Shown here piece by piece: positions 26,600 through 35,498 of a stretch of DNA of 64,000 bases. This stretch comes from Corynebacterium jeikeium. Its GTDB lineage: Bacteria > Actinomycetota > Actinomycetes > Mycobacteriales > Mycobacteriaceae. The stretch is from positions 806,001 through 870,000 of the forward strand of contig NZ_CP063195.1 of the NCBI RefSeq assembly GCF_028609885.1, read 5' to 3'. How positions within the stretch are numbered: the first letter of the stretch is position 1; the number at the start of each line of letters is the position of its first letter. The notes below the pieces were generated by a model. The model was not told the origin of the DNA. It made no database searches and saw only the letters and a program-made list of their open reading frames with translations. A program made the position numbers and the translations under genes.

Positions 26600-27295
26600 C
26601 TATATCGCCGCTCCGAATACGGAGCCGACAGCGAAGGTGACCGCCAGGGCCGCCATGCCACCGATAACGATGCGCAGCACCGCGCGGGTCTTCGGTACAT
26701 TACTTAGGTGAGCCGACAGAGCGCCAGTGAGCGCCAAGGCTACGAAGGTCACGCCGAAGATTACGGCGACGGGGGCGAACAGGGCGGCGGCAAACGGCAG
26801 AGCGGCACCCAAGATAAAGGAAATAAAAGATGCGATGCCCGCCGACCACGGGTTCACCAGTTGGCTCATGCCCATGGCGCGCTCGGAATCGCGCTGCGAG
26901 GAGACGGAGACGTACTCGCCGAGCGCCATGGATACGGCACCGCCTATGACGGCGGCCAGGCCGGACATGGCGATGGTCTGCGGGTTGCTGGTCGCGCCAG
27001 CCACGCCGACGAGGACCGCGGCGGTGGAGACGATGCCGTCGTTCGCGCCGAGGACGGCCGCGCGGAGGCGGTTGAGGCTCTCGCCGTGGTTGTCATCGAC
27101 GTCGGCGGGCTCAGCGAGCTCGGGGTATTCGGCTGGAGCGGTCGGCGTGTGTTCGGCCTGAGTGGCTGGCGGAACCTCTGCGTGCGCGGTCACTTCAGCC
27201 GTCGGGATGGTGATAATCCCGCGTTCACATGTAGCCACGGCAGTGCAGCTGCCGTCGTAGTAGCGATCGCAGGGGCAAGATACTGAAGTGCTCAT
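26600..27295 (-). CDS. VIT1/CCC1-family metal transporter with Cys-rich N-terminus
   Basis: 231 residues from ATG 27295. The family block LRAAVLGANDGIVSTAAVLVGVAGA is helix 1, GGAVSMALGEYVSVSSQRDSERA follows, and three more helices end the protein, for five in total. VIT1/CCC1 proteins move Fe(II) or Mn(II). Ahead of the membrane part is a ~70-residue extension with a Cys cluster near the start (SVSCPCDRYYDGSCTAVATC), which could bind metal. A DtxR-like sequence lies upstream (27372-27390). Confidence 0.83.
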   Translation of the reverse strand: MSTSVSCPCDRYYDGSCTAVATCERGIITIPTAEVTAHAEVPPATQAEHTPTAPAEYPELAEPADVDDNHGESLNRLRAAVLGANDGIVSTAAVLVGVAGATSNPQTIAMSGLAAVIGGAVSMALGEYVSVSSQRDSERAMGMSQLVNPWSAGIASFISFILGAALPFAAALFAPVAVIFGVTFVALALTGALSAHLSNVPKTRAVLRIVIGGMAALAVTFAVGSVFGAAI

Positions 27296-27371
27296 GACTC
27301 GAGTATCGCCGGGTTTGAAACCTTCCGCAAGCATTGAAAGGCTACCTTTACGCAGGTCAGGGTGCCTTTTG

Positions 27372-27390
27372 TTAGGTGAGGCTGGGGTTG
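27372..27390. promoter_or_regulatory. Weak DtxR-box-like sequence
   Basis: TTAGGTGAGGCTGGGGTTG matches the DtxR consensus TTAGGTTAGGCTAACCTAA well on its left half and poorly on its right (12 of 19). It lies ~80 bp upstream of the metal-carrier start. Reported because an iron-responsive regulator would fit a VIT1-type gene; binding is unproven. Confidence 0.25.
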
Positions 27391-27395
27391 GGGAA

Positions 27396-27581
27396 CTAAG
27401 GATCGCGGTAGATTTTTGGGTTAGATAGTTTTGTGTTTGAGAAATGTACGTGGGTGTCGAACTCGGAGAGCTGCTCCCAGATCTTTCGTACTTCGGACTT
27501 TGTCCGAAGCTTCTTCATCTGAAGCGCGCGGAGCAAAACATCCTCAGAGTTGAACGAACGAACTTGGCGCTTCCGTGCCAT
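27396..27581 (-). CDS. Small basic hypothetical protein after immA
   Basis: 61 residues beginning MARKRQVRSFNSEDVLLRAL, basic and largely helical, with no recognised family. ATG 27581 follows AGGGCAGGAG and lies 32 nt after the ImmA stop on the same strand, which suggests a third gene of the XRE-ImmA operon. Without homologues it could also be a chance frame. Confidence 0.4.
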   Translation of the reverse strand: MARKRQVRSFNSEDVLLRALQMKKLRTKSEVRKIWEQLSEFDTHVHFSNTKLSNPKIYRDP

Positions 27582-27613
27582 CTCCTGCCCTCGGCCGTTC
27601 TGATGCCACTGCT

Positions 27614-28411
27614 TCAGGGATGTAAAGGGGTGGAGTCCGTCGGTTGTGGTTCCGCGGGTGCTGTATCTAGTTCTTGTTTCACCTGCTCTGAGGAAATGCC
27701 ACGGGCTAGTGCGACTGCGGAAGAAGATACGACGCCCTTGCGATAGCCCTTGGTTGCGTCGGCAACCAGGCGCGGAGATGGTCGTGGCTGGTCTGAAACT
27801 AGCGCATCCGCATTGTATTGCTCCCGCCAGCCGTAGTGGGAAGCCAATTTAGGAGCGGACCATTCTTCAGATAATTCGTTGCAGACTTCCTCGCTAATCA
27901 ATCCAGCCTCTTTCAGCTGGATGGCAGCTACCGAAGGGGAGACGCGGAAGTGTTGAATGATCTTGGAGAGTGTTTCGGGGGCTGCGGGAGAGAGGTTTTG
28001 AGCGATCTTCTTCACCCCATCCAAGGGGCAGAGTACGTTGCGGGCAAACGAATTGGCTCGAGTCTCCGAAGGGCTGTTTGGCTCGCATTGAGGTACCTCG
28101 GAAGATCGGTCAATATCGTCAGCCAGGATGTGTCCGACCTCGTGGGCTACAGTGAAACGTTGCCGATAAGGAGAGGTGCTTGTTCCTACGCCGATGACGA
28201 TGTTGCCCGTTTGTGGATCCTTGACGGAGATTGCTTCAACGTCCGTTGGGAGAGGGCGAATGAGCAGGTCAGCATTTACGTGCTCGGTAAACGATTCGAT
28301 GCGATCGATGGGATCGTCTCCAAGCTCGTAAAAGTGCCGAAATTGTTCAGCGAGGCTTTTGCCTTGCCTGGTTGGGGAGGCATTTTGCTCATAGGAGAAC
28401 GCACTAGGCAT
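27614..28411 (-). CDS. ImmA/IrrE-family metallopeptidase
   Basis: 265 residues. The zinc site is VAHEVGHILADD (HExxH) near residue 90, with the third ligand region SETRANSFARNVLCP ~30 residues later. ImmA/IrrE proteases cleave or displace an XRE-type repressor after stress, as in ICEBs1 and in IrrE-DdrO. Its start overlaps the end of the XRE gene by 8 bp, so it is probably the protease of that repressor. The C-terminal half (about 150-265) is not recognised. Composition is AT-richer than the backbone. Confidence 0.87.
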   Translation of the reverse strand: MPSAFSYEQNASPTRQGKSLAEQFRHFYELGDDPIDRIESFTEHVNADLLIRPLPTDVEAISVKDPQTGNIVIGVGTSTSPYRQRFTVAHEVGHILADDIDRSSEVPQCEPNSPSETRANSFARNVLCPLDGVKKIAQNLSPAAPETLSKIIQHFRVSPSVAAIQLKEAGLISEEVCNELSEEWSAPKLASHYGWREQYNADALVSDQPRPSPRLVADATKGYRKGVVSSSAVALARGISSEQVKQELDTAPAEPQPTDSTPLHP

Positions 28412-28769
28412 CTAACACCTCGTCCAGGGTGTTTCGGAGCTCGAGGTACGGCATCAGATCGCCTTTTACTTCAGAGATGTCGATCTTCTTTGAAGAACGC
28501 GCAGCCCACTGAGCGCGCTTAGAAAGTGGAATTTCGTCCGTTAGCTCATTCAGGCTGACTCCAAACACCCAGCTTAGGGCCACCAGATCGCTCACCGTTG
28601 GTTGTTTCGCCCCATTCTCCATGCGTGAGATCCCAGATTGGGAAATCACTCCCTCAAGCTCTCGTGAGAGTTCACGGGTCGACAAACCTCGCAGCTCTCT
28701 TAGAGTCCTCAGACGTGTTCCAAAATCTTCTGGCACCACCTGAATCACTTCCCCTCTTAACTGATTCAC
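28404..28769 (-). CDS. XRE-family repressor paired with ImmA
   Basis: 121 residues. A helix-turn-helix of the Cro/CI type spans about residues 17-75 (LRTLRELRGLSTRELSREL..ISQSGISRMENGAKQPTVSDLVALS). The C-terminal ~40 residues may be the ImmA-sensitive part. Overlap with immA indicates an operon, likely autoregulated. No integrase or excisionase gene is visible close by, so the pair may be the relic of an integrative element or a stand-alone stress or defence switch. Confidence 0.87.
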   Translation of the reverse strand: MNQLRGEVIQVVPEDFGTRLRTLRELRGLSTRELSRELEGVISQSGISRMENGAKQPTVSDLVALSWVFGVSLNELTDEIPLSKRAQWAARSSKKIDISEVKGDLMPYLELRNTLDEVLDA

Positions 28770-28813
28770 CTAAGTTTAGGGCGGAATCCCATGGTTGTAA
28801 AGGCCTGGTGGCG

Positions 28814-30406
28814 TCAATACCTAACGGGCGGCTCGGCGGGCGCGCAGGCGATTGTCGTAGAGAGCGCCATGACGAGGGCGACGGCCATGAGCGAACCGAT
28901 GGTGCCGAAGCCGATGGCGGTGCCGAGAGTCCAGTTGATGGCGCGCGAGCTGGCGAAGACGATCGCGGTGATCAGTGCAAGCCCCATGGCAGTACCGATG
29001 CGTTGTGCAGTCTGCGAGACCGCGCCAGAGCTGCCCGCGTAGTTGAGGGGCACGTCCGCGAGCGTGAGAGTTTGGTTCGGGCCGATAACCGCGCCCTGGC
29101 CGGTGCCGACGAGGAAGAGGGTGAGGACCATCCACCACTCCGAAAGGCCCGTAACGTGGTGCAGCACAAGGGCGAGGATGGTCAGCACGATGCCGGTCAG
29201 CGCCACAGTGATGCCGTCGATCACAACTCTGCGGCCCCGGTCGGCGACCCGCTTGCCAGCCCAGTTAGCGGCGAAAGAGCTGCTGATTGCGGCAGGAATG
29301 CCAACGCTACCGGCGACGAGCGCGCTGTAACCCAGGCCGTTTTGGAAGTACAGGGCCACGAGCACCCAAATGCTGGTTATGCCCATGAAGTACACTCCCG
29401 CCAGCATGGTGCCCAGGCGGAAGCTGGGGAAGCGGAAGATCTGCATGTCCACCATCGGGTCGAAGGGCTTCGACTTCTTCACATGGCGCTCCCACGCCAA
29501 CCATCCGGCCAGAAGGGCGACGGCGACGGGCAGGAGCAGGAAGGTGCGCGCGCTGCCGGAGGATTCCACGAACGGGAAGAGGAAGGCCAGGACGGCCAAG
29601 CCAAGTACGAGGGAGCCGAAGGGGTCGAGGCTGCGCACCGCGCGGATGACGCCCACATTACGGCCGGTGACGGGATCCTTAACCCGGCCCATCAGCGGGC
29701 GCGGGAACCACAGCAGTGCGAGGACGAAGGCCAGCAGGCCGAAGGGAACATTGACGAGGAACGTCCAGCGCCAGCCGTGCTCCGGGCCGCCGACGCGAAT
29801 GAGGAAGCCACCCAGGACGGGTCCAATGGCCACGGCTACGCCCACTACGGTGCCGAACCAGCCGAAGGTCCGGCCGCGCTCCTTGCCGCGGAAGAACTGC
29901 TGGATCATGCCCACGGCCTGCGGGTTGAGCAGGCCCGCGCCCACGCCCTGGATGAAGCGGGTGACGTTTAGGGCTTCCGCTGTGGGGGCGAAGCCCGCGG
30001 TGATGGCCGACAGGGTGTAGATCGTCAAGCCGATGAGGTACATCCCGCCCCGGCCGAGCAGATCGCCGGCACGCCCCGCGGCAACGAGGACCACGCCGAA
30101 GGTCAGCGTGTAGCCGGAGAGTGCCCACTGGATGTCCGATTCGCTGGCGCCCAGCCCCTGCTGGATGGAGGGCAGGGCGACGTTGATGATGGACACGCTG
30201 ATCAGCGACATGAAGATCGTCGTGAGGATGACGCCCAGAACTTTCCAGCGGCGCGGGTCCTCACCCGGGGGATAGGTGCCGGGGGAGTGGATCGTGGCCT
30301 CCGACGCGCCGGGTTGCGGAGTGTTCTGTTGCTGCGGGTGCTGGCGTGCGCCTTCTGCGTGCGTGTCCTTCTCAGCCACCGTGGTGTGTGCTCTCCTTAG
30401 AATCAC
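28814..30406 (-). CDS. DHA2-type MFS drug/proton antiporter
   Basis: 530 residues and ~14 predicted helices, as in the EmrB/QacA family. Motifs: helix 1 with SLISVSIINVALPSIQQ, GRAGDLLGRGGMYLIG between helices 2 and 3, and RFIQGVGAGLLNPQAVGMIQ (motif C region). The ~45-residue N-terminal tail is polar. Start is uncertain: GTG 30406 opens the frame, and GTG 30379 is a second candidate with AAGGAG 14 bases upstream. The family exports lipophilic drugs; the substrate here is unknown. Confidence 0.87.
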   Translation of the reverse strand: MILRRAHTTVAEKDTHAEGARQHPQQQNTPQPGASEATIHSPGTYPPGEDPRRWKVLGVILTTIFMSLISVSIINVALPSIQQGLGASESDIQWALSGYTLTFGVVLVAAGRAGDLLGRGGMYLIGLTIYTLSAITAGFAPTAEALNVTRFIQGVGAGLLNPQAVGMIQQFFRGKERGRTFGWFGTVVGVAVAIGPVLGGFLIRVGGPEHGWRWTFLVNVPFGLLAFVLALLWFPRPLMGRVKDPVTGRNVGVIRAVRSLDPFGSLVLGLAVLAFLFPFVESSGSARTFLLLPVAVALLAGWLAWERHVKKSKPFDPMVDMQIFRFPSFRLGTMLAGVYFMGITSIWVLVALYFQNGLGYSALVAGSVGIPAAISSSFAANWAGKRVADRGRRVVIDGITVALTGIVLTILALVLHHVTGLSEWWMVLTLFLVGTGQGAVIGPNQTLTLADVPLNYAGSSGAVSQTAQRIGTAMGLALITAIVFASSRAINWTLGTAIGFGTIGSLMAVALVMALSTTIACAPAEPPVRY

Positions 30407-30513
30407 CTAGTCGCTTGTGCGGTTTATCGTTCTCAAGGAGCATAGCGCTACTTAGGGTGACCTTATTCCATTGGGGTGGGGTGGTGAGTGCTCCTACCCC
30501 TCTAGTGCGGCCT

Positions 30514-30681
30514 TCAGTAGCGCATCGCGGCCAGGGTCTTCGGCACGCCGATATAGGGTTTGGGGTGCACGAAGCACTCGGCGACCTCTTCGGGGCTCAC
30601 GCCTGCGACGTCCACGGCGGTCTTGATGTGGCCGGTGAGCTGCGGTTCCACGCCACCCATGGCGGCCAGGGGCTGGCGCTT
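30514..30681 (-). pseudogene. C-terminal remnant of a carboxymuconolactone decarboxylase-family protein
   Basis: Conceptual translation gives KRQPLAAMGGVEPQLTGH, then IKTAVDVAGVSPEEVAECF and VHPKPYIGVPKTLAAMRY, ending at TGA 30514-30516. This is the typical end of the CMD/AhpD-like fold (GHI..A...G.S.EE..E...H...Y.G.P). An in-frame TAG lies just upstream, and no N-terminal part is found, so the gene is truncated. Confidence 0.7.
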
Positions 30682-30752
30682 ACCCTAGGGCGCGGGTGCT
30701 CTTTTCGGCGGGGTGGCTTAGGCCTGGCCCCGTTTCAGCACAGTACGCAGGA

Positions 30753-31254
30753 TCACGTAACCTCCCAATTTATGGTGAACAGAACATCCCGCGGCTGCTT
30801 CGCCTGGAGCGCTTCCTGTGCGCTGTCTAGAAGATGATCGGACTCATTGCGCAGCTGATTTCGTGTGCTGCGGTATTCATACTCAGCATCATCAGCTTTG
30901 CGGCGCCATTGCCGGGTTTCCTTCTTGAGTTTTAGCTCTTCAGCAGCGCCAGAGGCTTTGCGGGCTTATTTGTTCGCGGTAGCTTCCTTTGCTTGATACT
31001 CGCGAATCTTCGCGTCGTATTTCGCTTTTAGGCCGAGCCTCGCGGCATCGAGAAAGGCCCCTTGCTCAAGGAAAAATCGGGCGTTTCGGTTCTCAATCCC
31101 ATCACCAAACGCCTTCAGCTGCCGCGCGACGTCCCTTCTCGATGCCGCTCAGGCAGGGAGCAGTCACTCCGACCATGTCAGCGAACTGCTTCATGGTGTG
31201 TTGGTGCTGCTTGCGGCGTTTGGCAGTGAATTCTCCGAATTCGAAGTTGTCTCT
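30753..31254 (-). pseudogene. Decayed XRE-type helix-turn-helix plus coiled-coil gene
   Basis: Reading the minus strand, 31254-31102 encodes FGEFTAKRRKQHQH, then MKQFADMVGVTAPCLSGIEKG, a helix-turn-helix, and stops at TGA 31102. A frameshift just before the stop continues the protein as ARQLKAFGDGIENRNARF and LEQGAFLDAARLGLKAKYDA to TAA 30966. The same frame resumes as a charged coiled coil (EELKLKKETRQWRRKADDAE) ending at 30753. One frameshift plus one nonsense codon thus interrupt a ~165-residue gene. The parent family is not recognised; a plasmid or phage regulator is plausible. Confidence 0.5.
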
Positions 31255-31359
31255 CTAGTCCCTCCTACCGTGTTGGCAAACGCGCCAACCTGTGAATGGC
31301 GTGGTTTTAAGCAGGTCCACCCGACGATGTGTTGCTGGGGTCTACAGGCGGGGCGGCTA

Positions 31360-34350
31360 TCAGCCTCTTTGGTTGAGGCGTGAGTGAATCAGCGGGAGGA
31401 GAATCCGGTCTACATCGGCCTTAAACTGTGGATCCGACAGATAGTTGATGGCGAAGTCTTGGTTCTGGTTCATCCGATCCAGCACGATGTCTTGGATGCG
31501 TTCGTCGTAGACGATGGAGAACATGTCAAGTGAGTTGTGGGCACGCGACTTGACTTCGGCGTCTTCGACCATGTCTTCGGTAAGCTGCTCGATAACCTTG
31601 TCCATGTGGGTGAATTCGGTCCCCCAGCGGTCGTTGAGCTTGGAGATGATGTTAGACAGGTTGTCCTTCTCGTCCTTGCTAGCGCCGCCGGTGGCGGGGC
31701 TGTTCGCCAGTCGCCCTTGCTCATCGGCCAGGTCGATGGAGCCTTCGTAGACTTGCTGGAGACGGTAGTACTGTAGAGCGACCTCGTCTTCCAGATGTGG
31801 GGCGGGGTCTCCCTCAACGTAGAGCTTGCGCACCAGCAACTTAGCGTATGCGGCGAAGCGGTGGAGTCGCTCGTCGTCGAAGCGGACGATGTGCGTCAGG
31901 AAGTCGTAGTTGCGGTTGAACTTGTTCATCTTTGCCCGCACTTCGAGCTTGTCCTCGTTCTCGAGTTCGTCAAACCGTGCGACGGCGGGGTCGAGGTAGG
32001 CATTGAGTCGGCTGAAGTCGAGGTTCGTTTGCTTCTTCGATTCGGTGAAGAATACTTTGGTAAAGCCCTCTATCTCCTTGTCCGTCCACAAATGGTAAGA
32101 GGCGAGGAAGTGATAGAGGTCGTAGACGATATTCGGGTCAGTCTCCTCGGTGATGCTGGTGGAAATGTAGTAGTCCTGGAACGACTTTTGGATCTCCTCG
32201 GCGGTGTTAACGAAGTCGAGCACGAACGTGTCGGTCTTGCCCGGATGAATGCGGTTGATCCGTGACAAGGTCTGCACCGCTTTGACCCCGTGGAGCTTCT
32301 TGTCTACATACATGGTGTGTAACAGAGGCTGATCGAAACCCGTCTGATATTTCTCGGCCACGAGTAGCAGCTGGTACTCGCCGGTGGCGAACTCCTCCGG
32401 CAACTCCGCTTCGGGGATCTGGTTGAGGCGTTCTTCAGTGTATTCTGCGCCTTGGTCTTCGACCGTACCTGAGAATGCCACGAGCACGCCAAGGTCTGCG
32501 TAGCCCATCTGTGTGATGTAGTCGCGGAAGGCGAAGTAGTAGCGCACGGCATGCAGGCGTGAACCTGTCACCAGCATGGCCTTGGCCTCGCCGCCAATTT
32601 TGTGAGCGACGTTGGCGCGGAAGTGCTCAATGATGATCTCGGCCTTCTGCCGTAGATTGTATGGATGCAGACTAAGATATTTGCCGAGCGCCTTGTTGGC
32701 TTGTTTGGTGGAGTACTCAGGGTCGTCCGCCGTAGTTTTCCCAACCCGGTAATAGGTTTGGTACGTGGTGTAGTTTTTCAGCACATCAAGGATAAAGCCC
32801 TCTTCGATTGCTTGACGCATTGAATACACGTGGAACGGAACTGGGGTGGCATCGGGGGCCGGGGTACCGAAGATTTCGAGCGTTTTCTGCTTCGGAGTCG
32901 CGGTAAACGCAAAGAACGAAAGGTTTTTCTGACGGCCCTGCGTGCGTAGTTCCTCGGCGATCTGTTCATCGATCTCTAGCTGCTCGGCCTCCACCTGGGC
33001 TTCGGCAGCCGCGTAGCGCTCAAGTATGTCTTCCTCGGACTCCTTGCCAGCAGTGGCGGTGTCTGCGAGCACTTGCTTGAGCTTCTCCGACGCCTCGCCT
33101 GTCTGTGACGAGTGCGCCTCATCAACGATGACGGCGAAGCGCTTACCAGCCGTCGCCGCATTGCTCACGTCAACAAACGGGAACTTCTGCAAAGTGGAAA
33201 TGATGATCTTCGCGCCATCGGCCAGAGCCTCTGTAAGTTGGCTGGCGTTCTTGTCGACCTTGACCACCACGCCAGCGGTGTGATCCATCGCGTAAATCGT
33301 GTCCTGCAACTGCTTATCCAACACACGCCGGTCAGTGATCACGATGATCGAATCAAACACCGCACGCTGCTGGTCATCATGCAGGTTCGACAAATGATGC
33401 GCTAGCCAAGCGATCGTGTTCGACTTACCCGAGCCAGCCGAATGCTGCACCAAATAGTTCTTCCCCGCACCATCAGCCTTCGCGTCGGCCACGAGCGTAC
33501 GGACAGCGTCGAGCTGGTGAAAGCGCGGAAAGATCACCTTATCCTTGCGCCGGTCACTGGCATGCGGAATGAACTGGACGAAACGATGAAGAATGTCGAG
33601 CAAGGAATCCTTGGCCAGCACCTCTTCCCACAGATAAGACGTCTTGTACTTACCTGCCACCGGTGGATTACCCGCGCCATTCTCGAAACCACGGTTGAAT
33701 GGCAAGAAGACCGTGTCCATACCAGCGAGCTTGGTGGTCATCCACGCCTCGTCTGTATCGACCGCGAAATGCACCACCGTACGCCGGTTCAACCCAAACA
33801 GTACCTCGCTGGCTGGGCGGGAACTCTTGTACTGGGCAATTGCGTTCCGGTAAGTCTGCCCAGTAAGTTGGTTTTTCAACTCCAGTGTGACGACAGGTAT
33901 GCCGTTGACAAACAGCACCGTATCCACAGAGTTGTCGTTCGTCGTTGAGTAGCGCAGCTGGCGCACCACTGTCATCCGGTTTGCCCAATACTTCTCCGCT
34001 AACAGCTCGTTCAAATCCGAACCTGGAGCAAAGAACACCAGTTTGAAGCGCGCACCAAGATCTTCCACTCCGCGACGCAGCACCTCCACGACGCCGCGCT
34101 TGTCGAGCTCGCGGGCCACCCGCTTGCAGAACTTCTCGCCAGCCTTCGCCCCGTGGATGCGCTCCAAACGCTCCCACTGCTGCGGCTGCGTATCCCGTAC
34201 GAAGTCAAGCAAATCTTGTGGATACAGGCCTAAGACCCGATCATAGCCAGCAGGGTTTCGCGACTCATACAGATCAAGATCCGAGGGCCCAATGTGCGTC
34301 AGCGCGTACTCAATCTCGTCTTCAAATCTGCGCTCAGACGTATCCATCAC
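31360..34350 (-). CDS. hsdR: Type I restriction enzyme subunit R
   Basis: 996 residues, full length. The N-terminal nuclease domain has a PD-(D/E)xK core (TVLFVNGIPVVTLELKNQ, residues ~143-160). The helicase/translocase follows: Walker A QHSAGSGKSNTIAWLA (~308), the DEAH box VIVDEAHSSQ (~406), FAFTATPKQ (~475) and the late motif VQTLSRINRIHPGK (~690). HsdR cuts unmodified DNA after ATP-driven translocation as part of R2M2S. Start is GTG 34350 or ATG 34347, overlapping the hsdS stop. Since hsdS is split, the restriction complex may not assemble with normal specificity. Confidence 0.95.
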   Translation of the reverse strand: MMDTSERRFEDEIEYALTHIGPSDLDLYESRNPAGYDRVLGLYPQDLLDFVRDTQPQQWERLERIHGAKAGEKFCKRVARELDKRGVVEVLRRGVEDLGARFKLVFFAPGSDLNELLAEKYWANRMTVVRQLRYSTTNDNSVDTVLFVNGIPVVTLELKNQLTGQTYRNAIAQYKSSRPASEVLFGLNRRTVVHFAVDTDEAWMTTKLAGMDTVFLPFNRGFENGAGNPPVAGKYKTSYLWEEVLAKDSLLDILHRFVQFIPHASDRRKDKVIFPRFHQLDAVRTLVADAKADGAGKNYLVQHSAGSGKSNTIAWLAHHLSNLHDDQQRAVFDSIIVITDRRVLDKQLQDTIYAMDHTAGVVVKVDKNASQLTEALADGAKIIISTLQKFPFVDVSNAATAGKRFAVIVDEAHSSQTGEASEKLKQVLADTATAGKESEEDILERYAAAEAQVEAEQLEIDEQIAEELRTQGRQKNLSFFAFTATPKQKTLEIFGTPAPDATPVPFHVYSMRQAIEEGFILDVLKNYTTYQTYYRVGKTTADDPEYSTKQANKALGKYLSLHPYNLRQKAEIIIEHFRANVAHKIGGEAKAMLVTGSRLHAVRYYFAFRDYITQMGYADLGVLVAFSGTVEDQGAEYTEERLNQIPEAELPEEFATGEYQLLLVAEKYQTGFDQPLLHTMYVDKKLHGVKAVQTLSRINRIHPGKTDTFVLDFVNTAEEIQKSFQDYYISTSITEETDPNIVYDLYHFLASYHLWTDKEIEGFTKVFFTESKKQTNLDFSRLNAYLDPAVARFDELENEDKLEVRAKMNKFNRNYDFLTHIVRFDDERLHRFAAYAKLLVRKLYVEGDPAPHLEDEVALQYYRLQQVYEGSIDLADEQGRLANSPATGGASKDEKDNLSNIISKLNDRWGTEFTHMDKVIEQLTEDMVEDAEVKSRAHNSLDMFSIVYDERIQDIVLDRMNQNQDFAINYLSDPQFKADVDRILLPLIHSRLNQRG

Positions 34351-35498
34351 GCCACCTCTCCCACACGGATCTTGCCAGTCACGGCATCATTAATAACCTG
34401 CTTGCGATACTTACCCAACAACTCAATCTGCCTCTTGATGCCCTCAATAGTCGTATCAATCTCGGCTGACTTTTCTTCGAGGAAATCCGCGATTTCGGTT
34501 TGTTCCCGCAGCGGAGGAACAGGTATTTTCTCGCGTCTTATATCGGCCCAAGAAAGGATTTTCCTGACGCCTTCTGCCATTCCATGGAACAGGAGCCGTG
34601 AATCCATTGATTTCAACAGATAGGAGGCAAAACGTTCGTCAATGCCAAGATTGGCCGAAAGGGTGATATATGCGGAGGTGATCACACCATTTTGAGTGAC
34701 GAGACCTATTCTTTTGGTTCTAAAATCATAGTTTAGATTCAGTCCGTTAATAACGATCATTCCAGGGGTAACCACTTTATATGTAGCGAGCGTCTCGTCT
34801 AGCTTCCGATCTTCTGGATACCAACCTGGTTTAACAACGATCTCCCCGTTCCTGAACTGAAGAGCATTACGAATTCGAAGATCTGAATTGATCTTCTTTT
34901 CTACACTGAATAAGGCTACGAACGGTTGCGTGCGCCAAGTCTTTGGCATATCGCCAGCCCAGTCGATCCCGCTGTCGCGCATCGGCGCATCCGGATCAAG
35001 ACCGCGAGTCACCGTGCGGGCGATCAACTCACGCCGATACCGCTCCAATAACTCAGCCTGATGCCCAAGCTTCCCAATCAGTCCATCAATCTCGGCGGTC
35101 TTCTCGTCAAGGTAGTTCGAGATTTCCGCTTGTTCCAGCCTAGGCGGGACGGGCAGAGGAAAGTTTAAAAAGACGTCAGCAGGTAATCGCCATCTGCCCA
35201 TGTTTGAGACGCCCTGCCCGAACTTGTAGTAGATGTGACGAGAATACAACAGCTGGAAGACGTACAGAAAGTAGCGTCCGTTAATAAATTCCAAGTTTCT
35301 TGCCCGAAATACACGGTAGTCCGGACTGGTCAATCCATCAAATGGTGACTGATCCACCCATCCTGTCAATAGATCCATCGAATTCATAGCAAAGTCGCCC
35401 TGATTGACAACTTGGTATCCATCGTAATTCCTGGCCATTTGGCCTTCGTTTTGGAGGATGTTTTTAGGCTTTATTCCAGATTGAGTAATCGAAAGAAT

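Noticed and set aside
27352..27359. GCAGGTCA also occurs here and at 38994-39001 and 41226-41233
   Set aside because: None is flanked by ATGTC-ended long arms; the latter two lie inside hsdM and the DUF262 gene. They show the octamer alone is not diagnostic.
30346..30837. 163-codon plus-strand frame beside the MFS gene
   Set aside because: No ribosome-binding site or family; it overlaps the decayed CMD remnant on the other strand.
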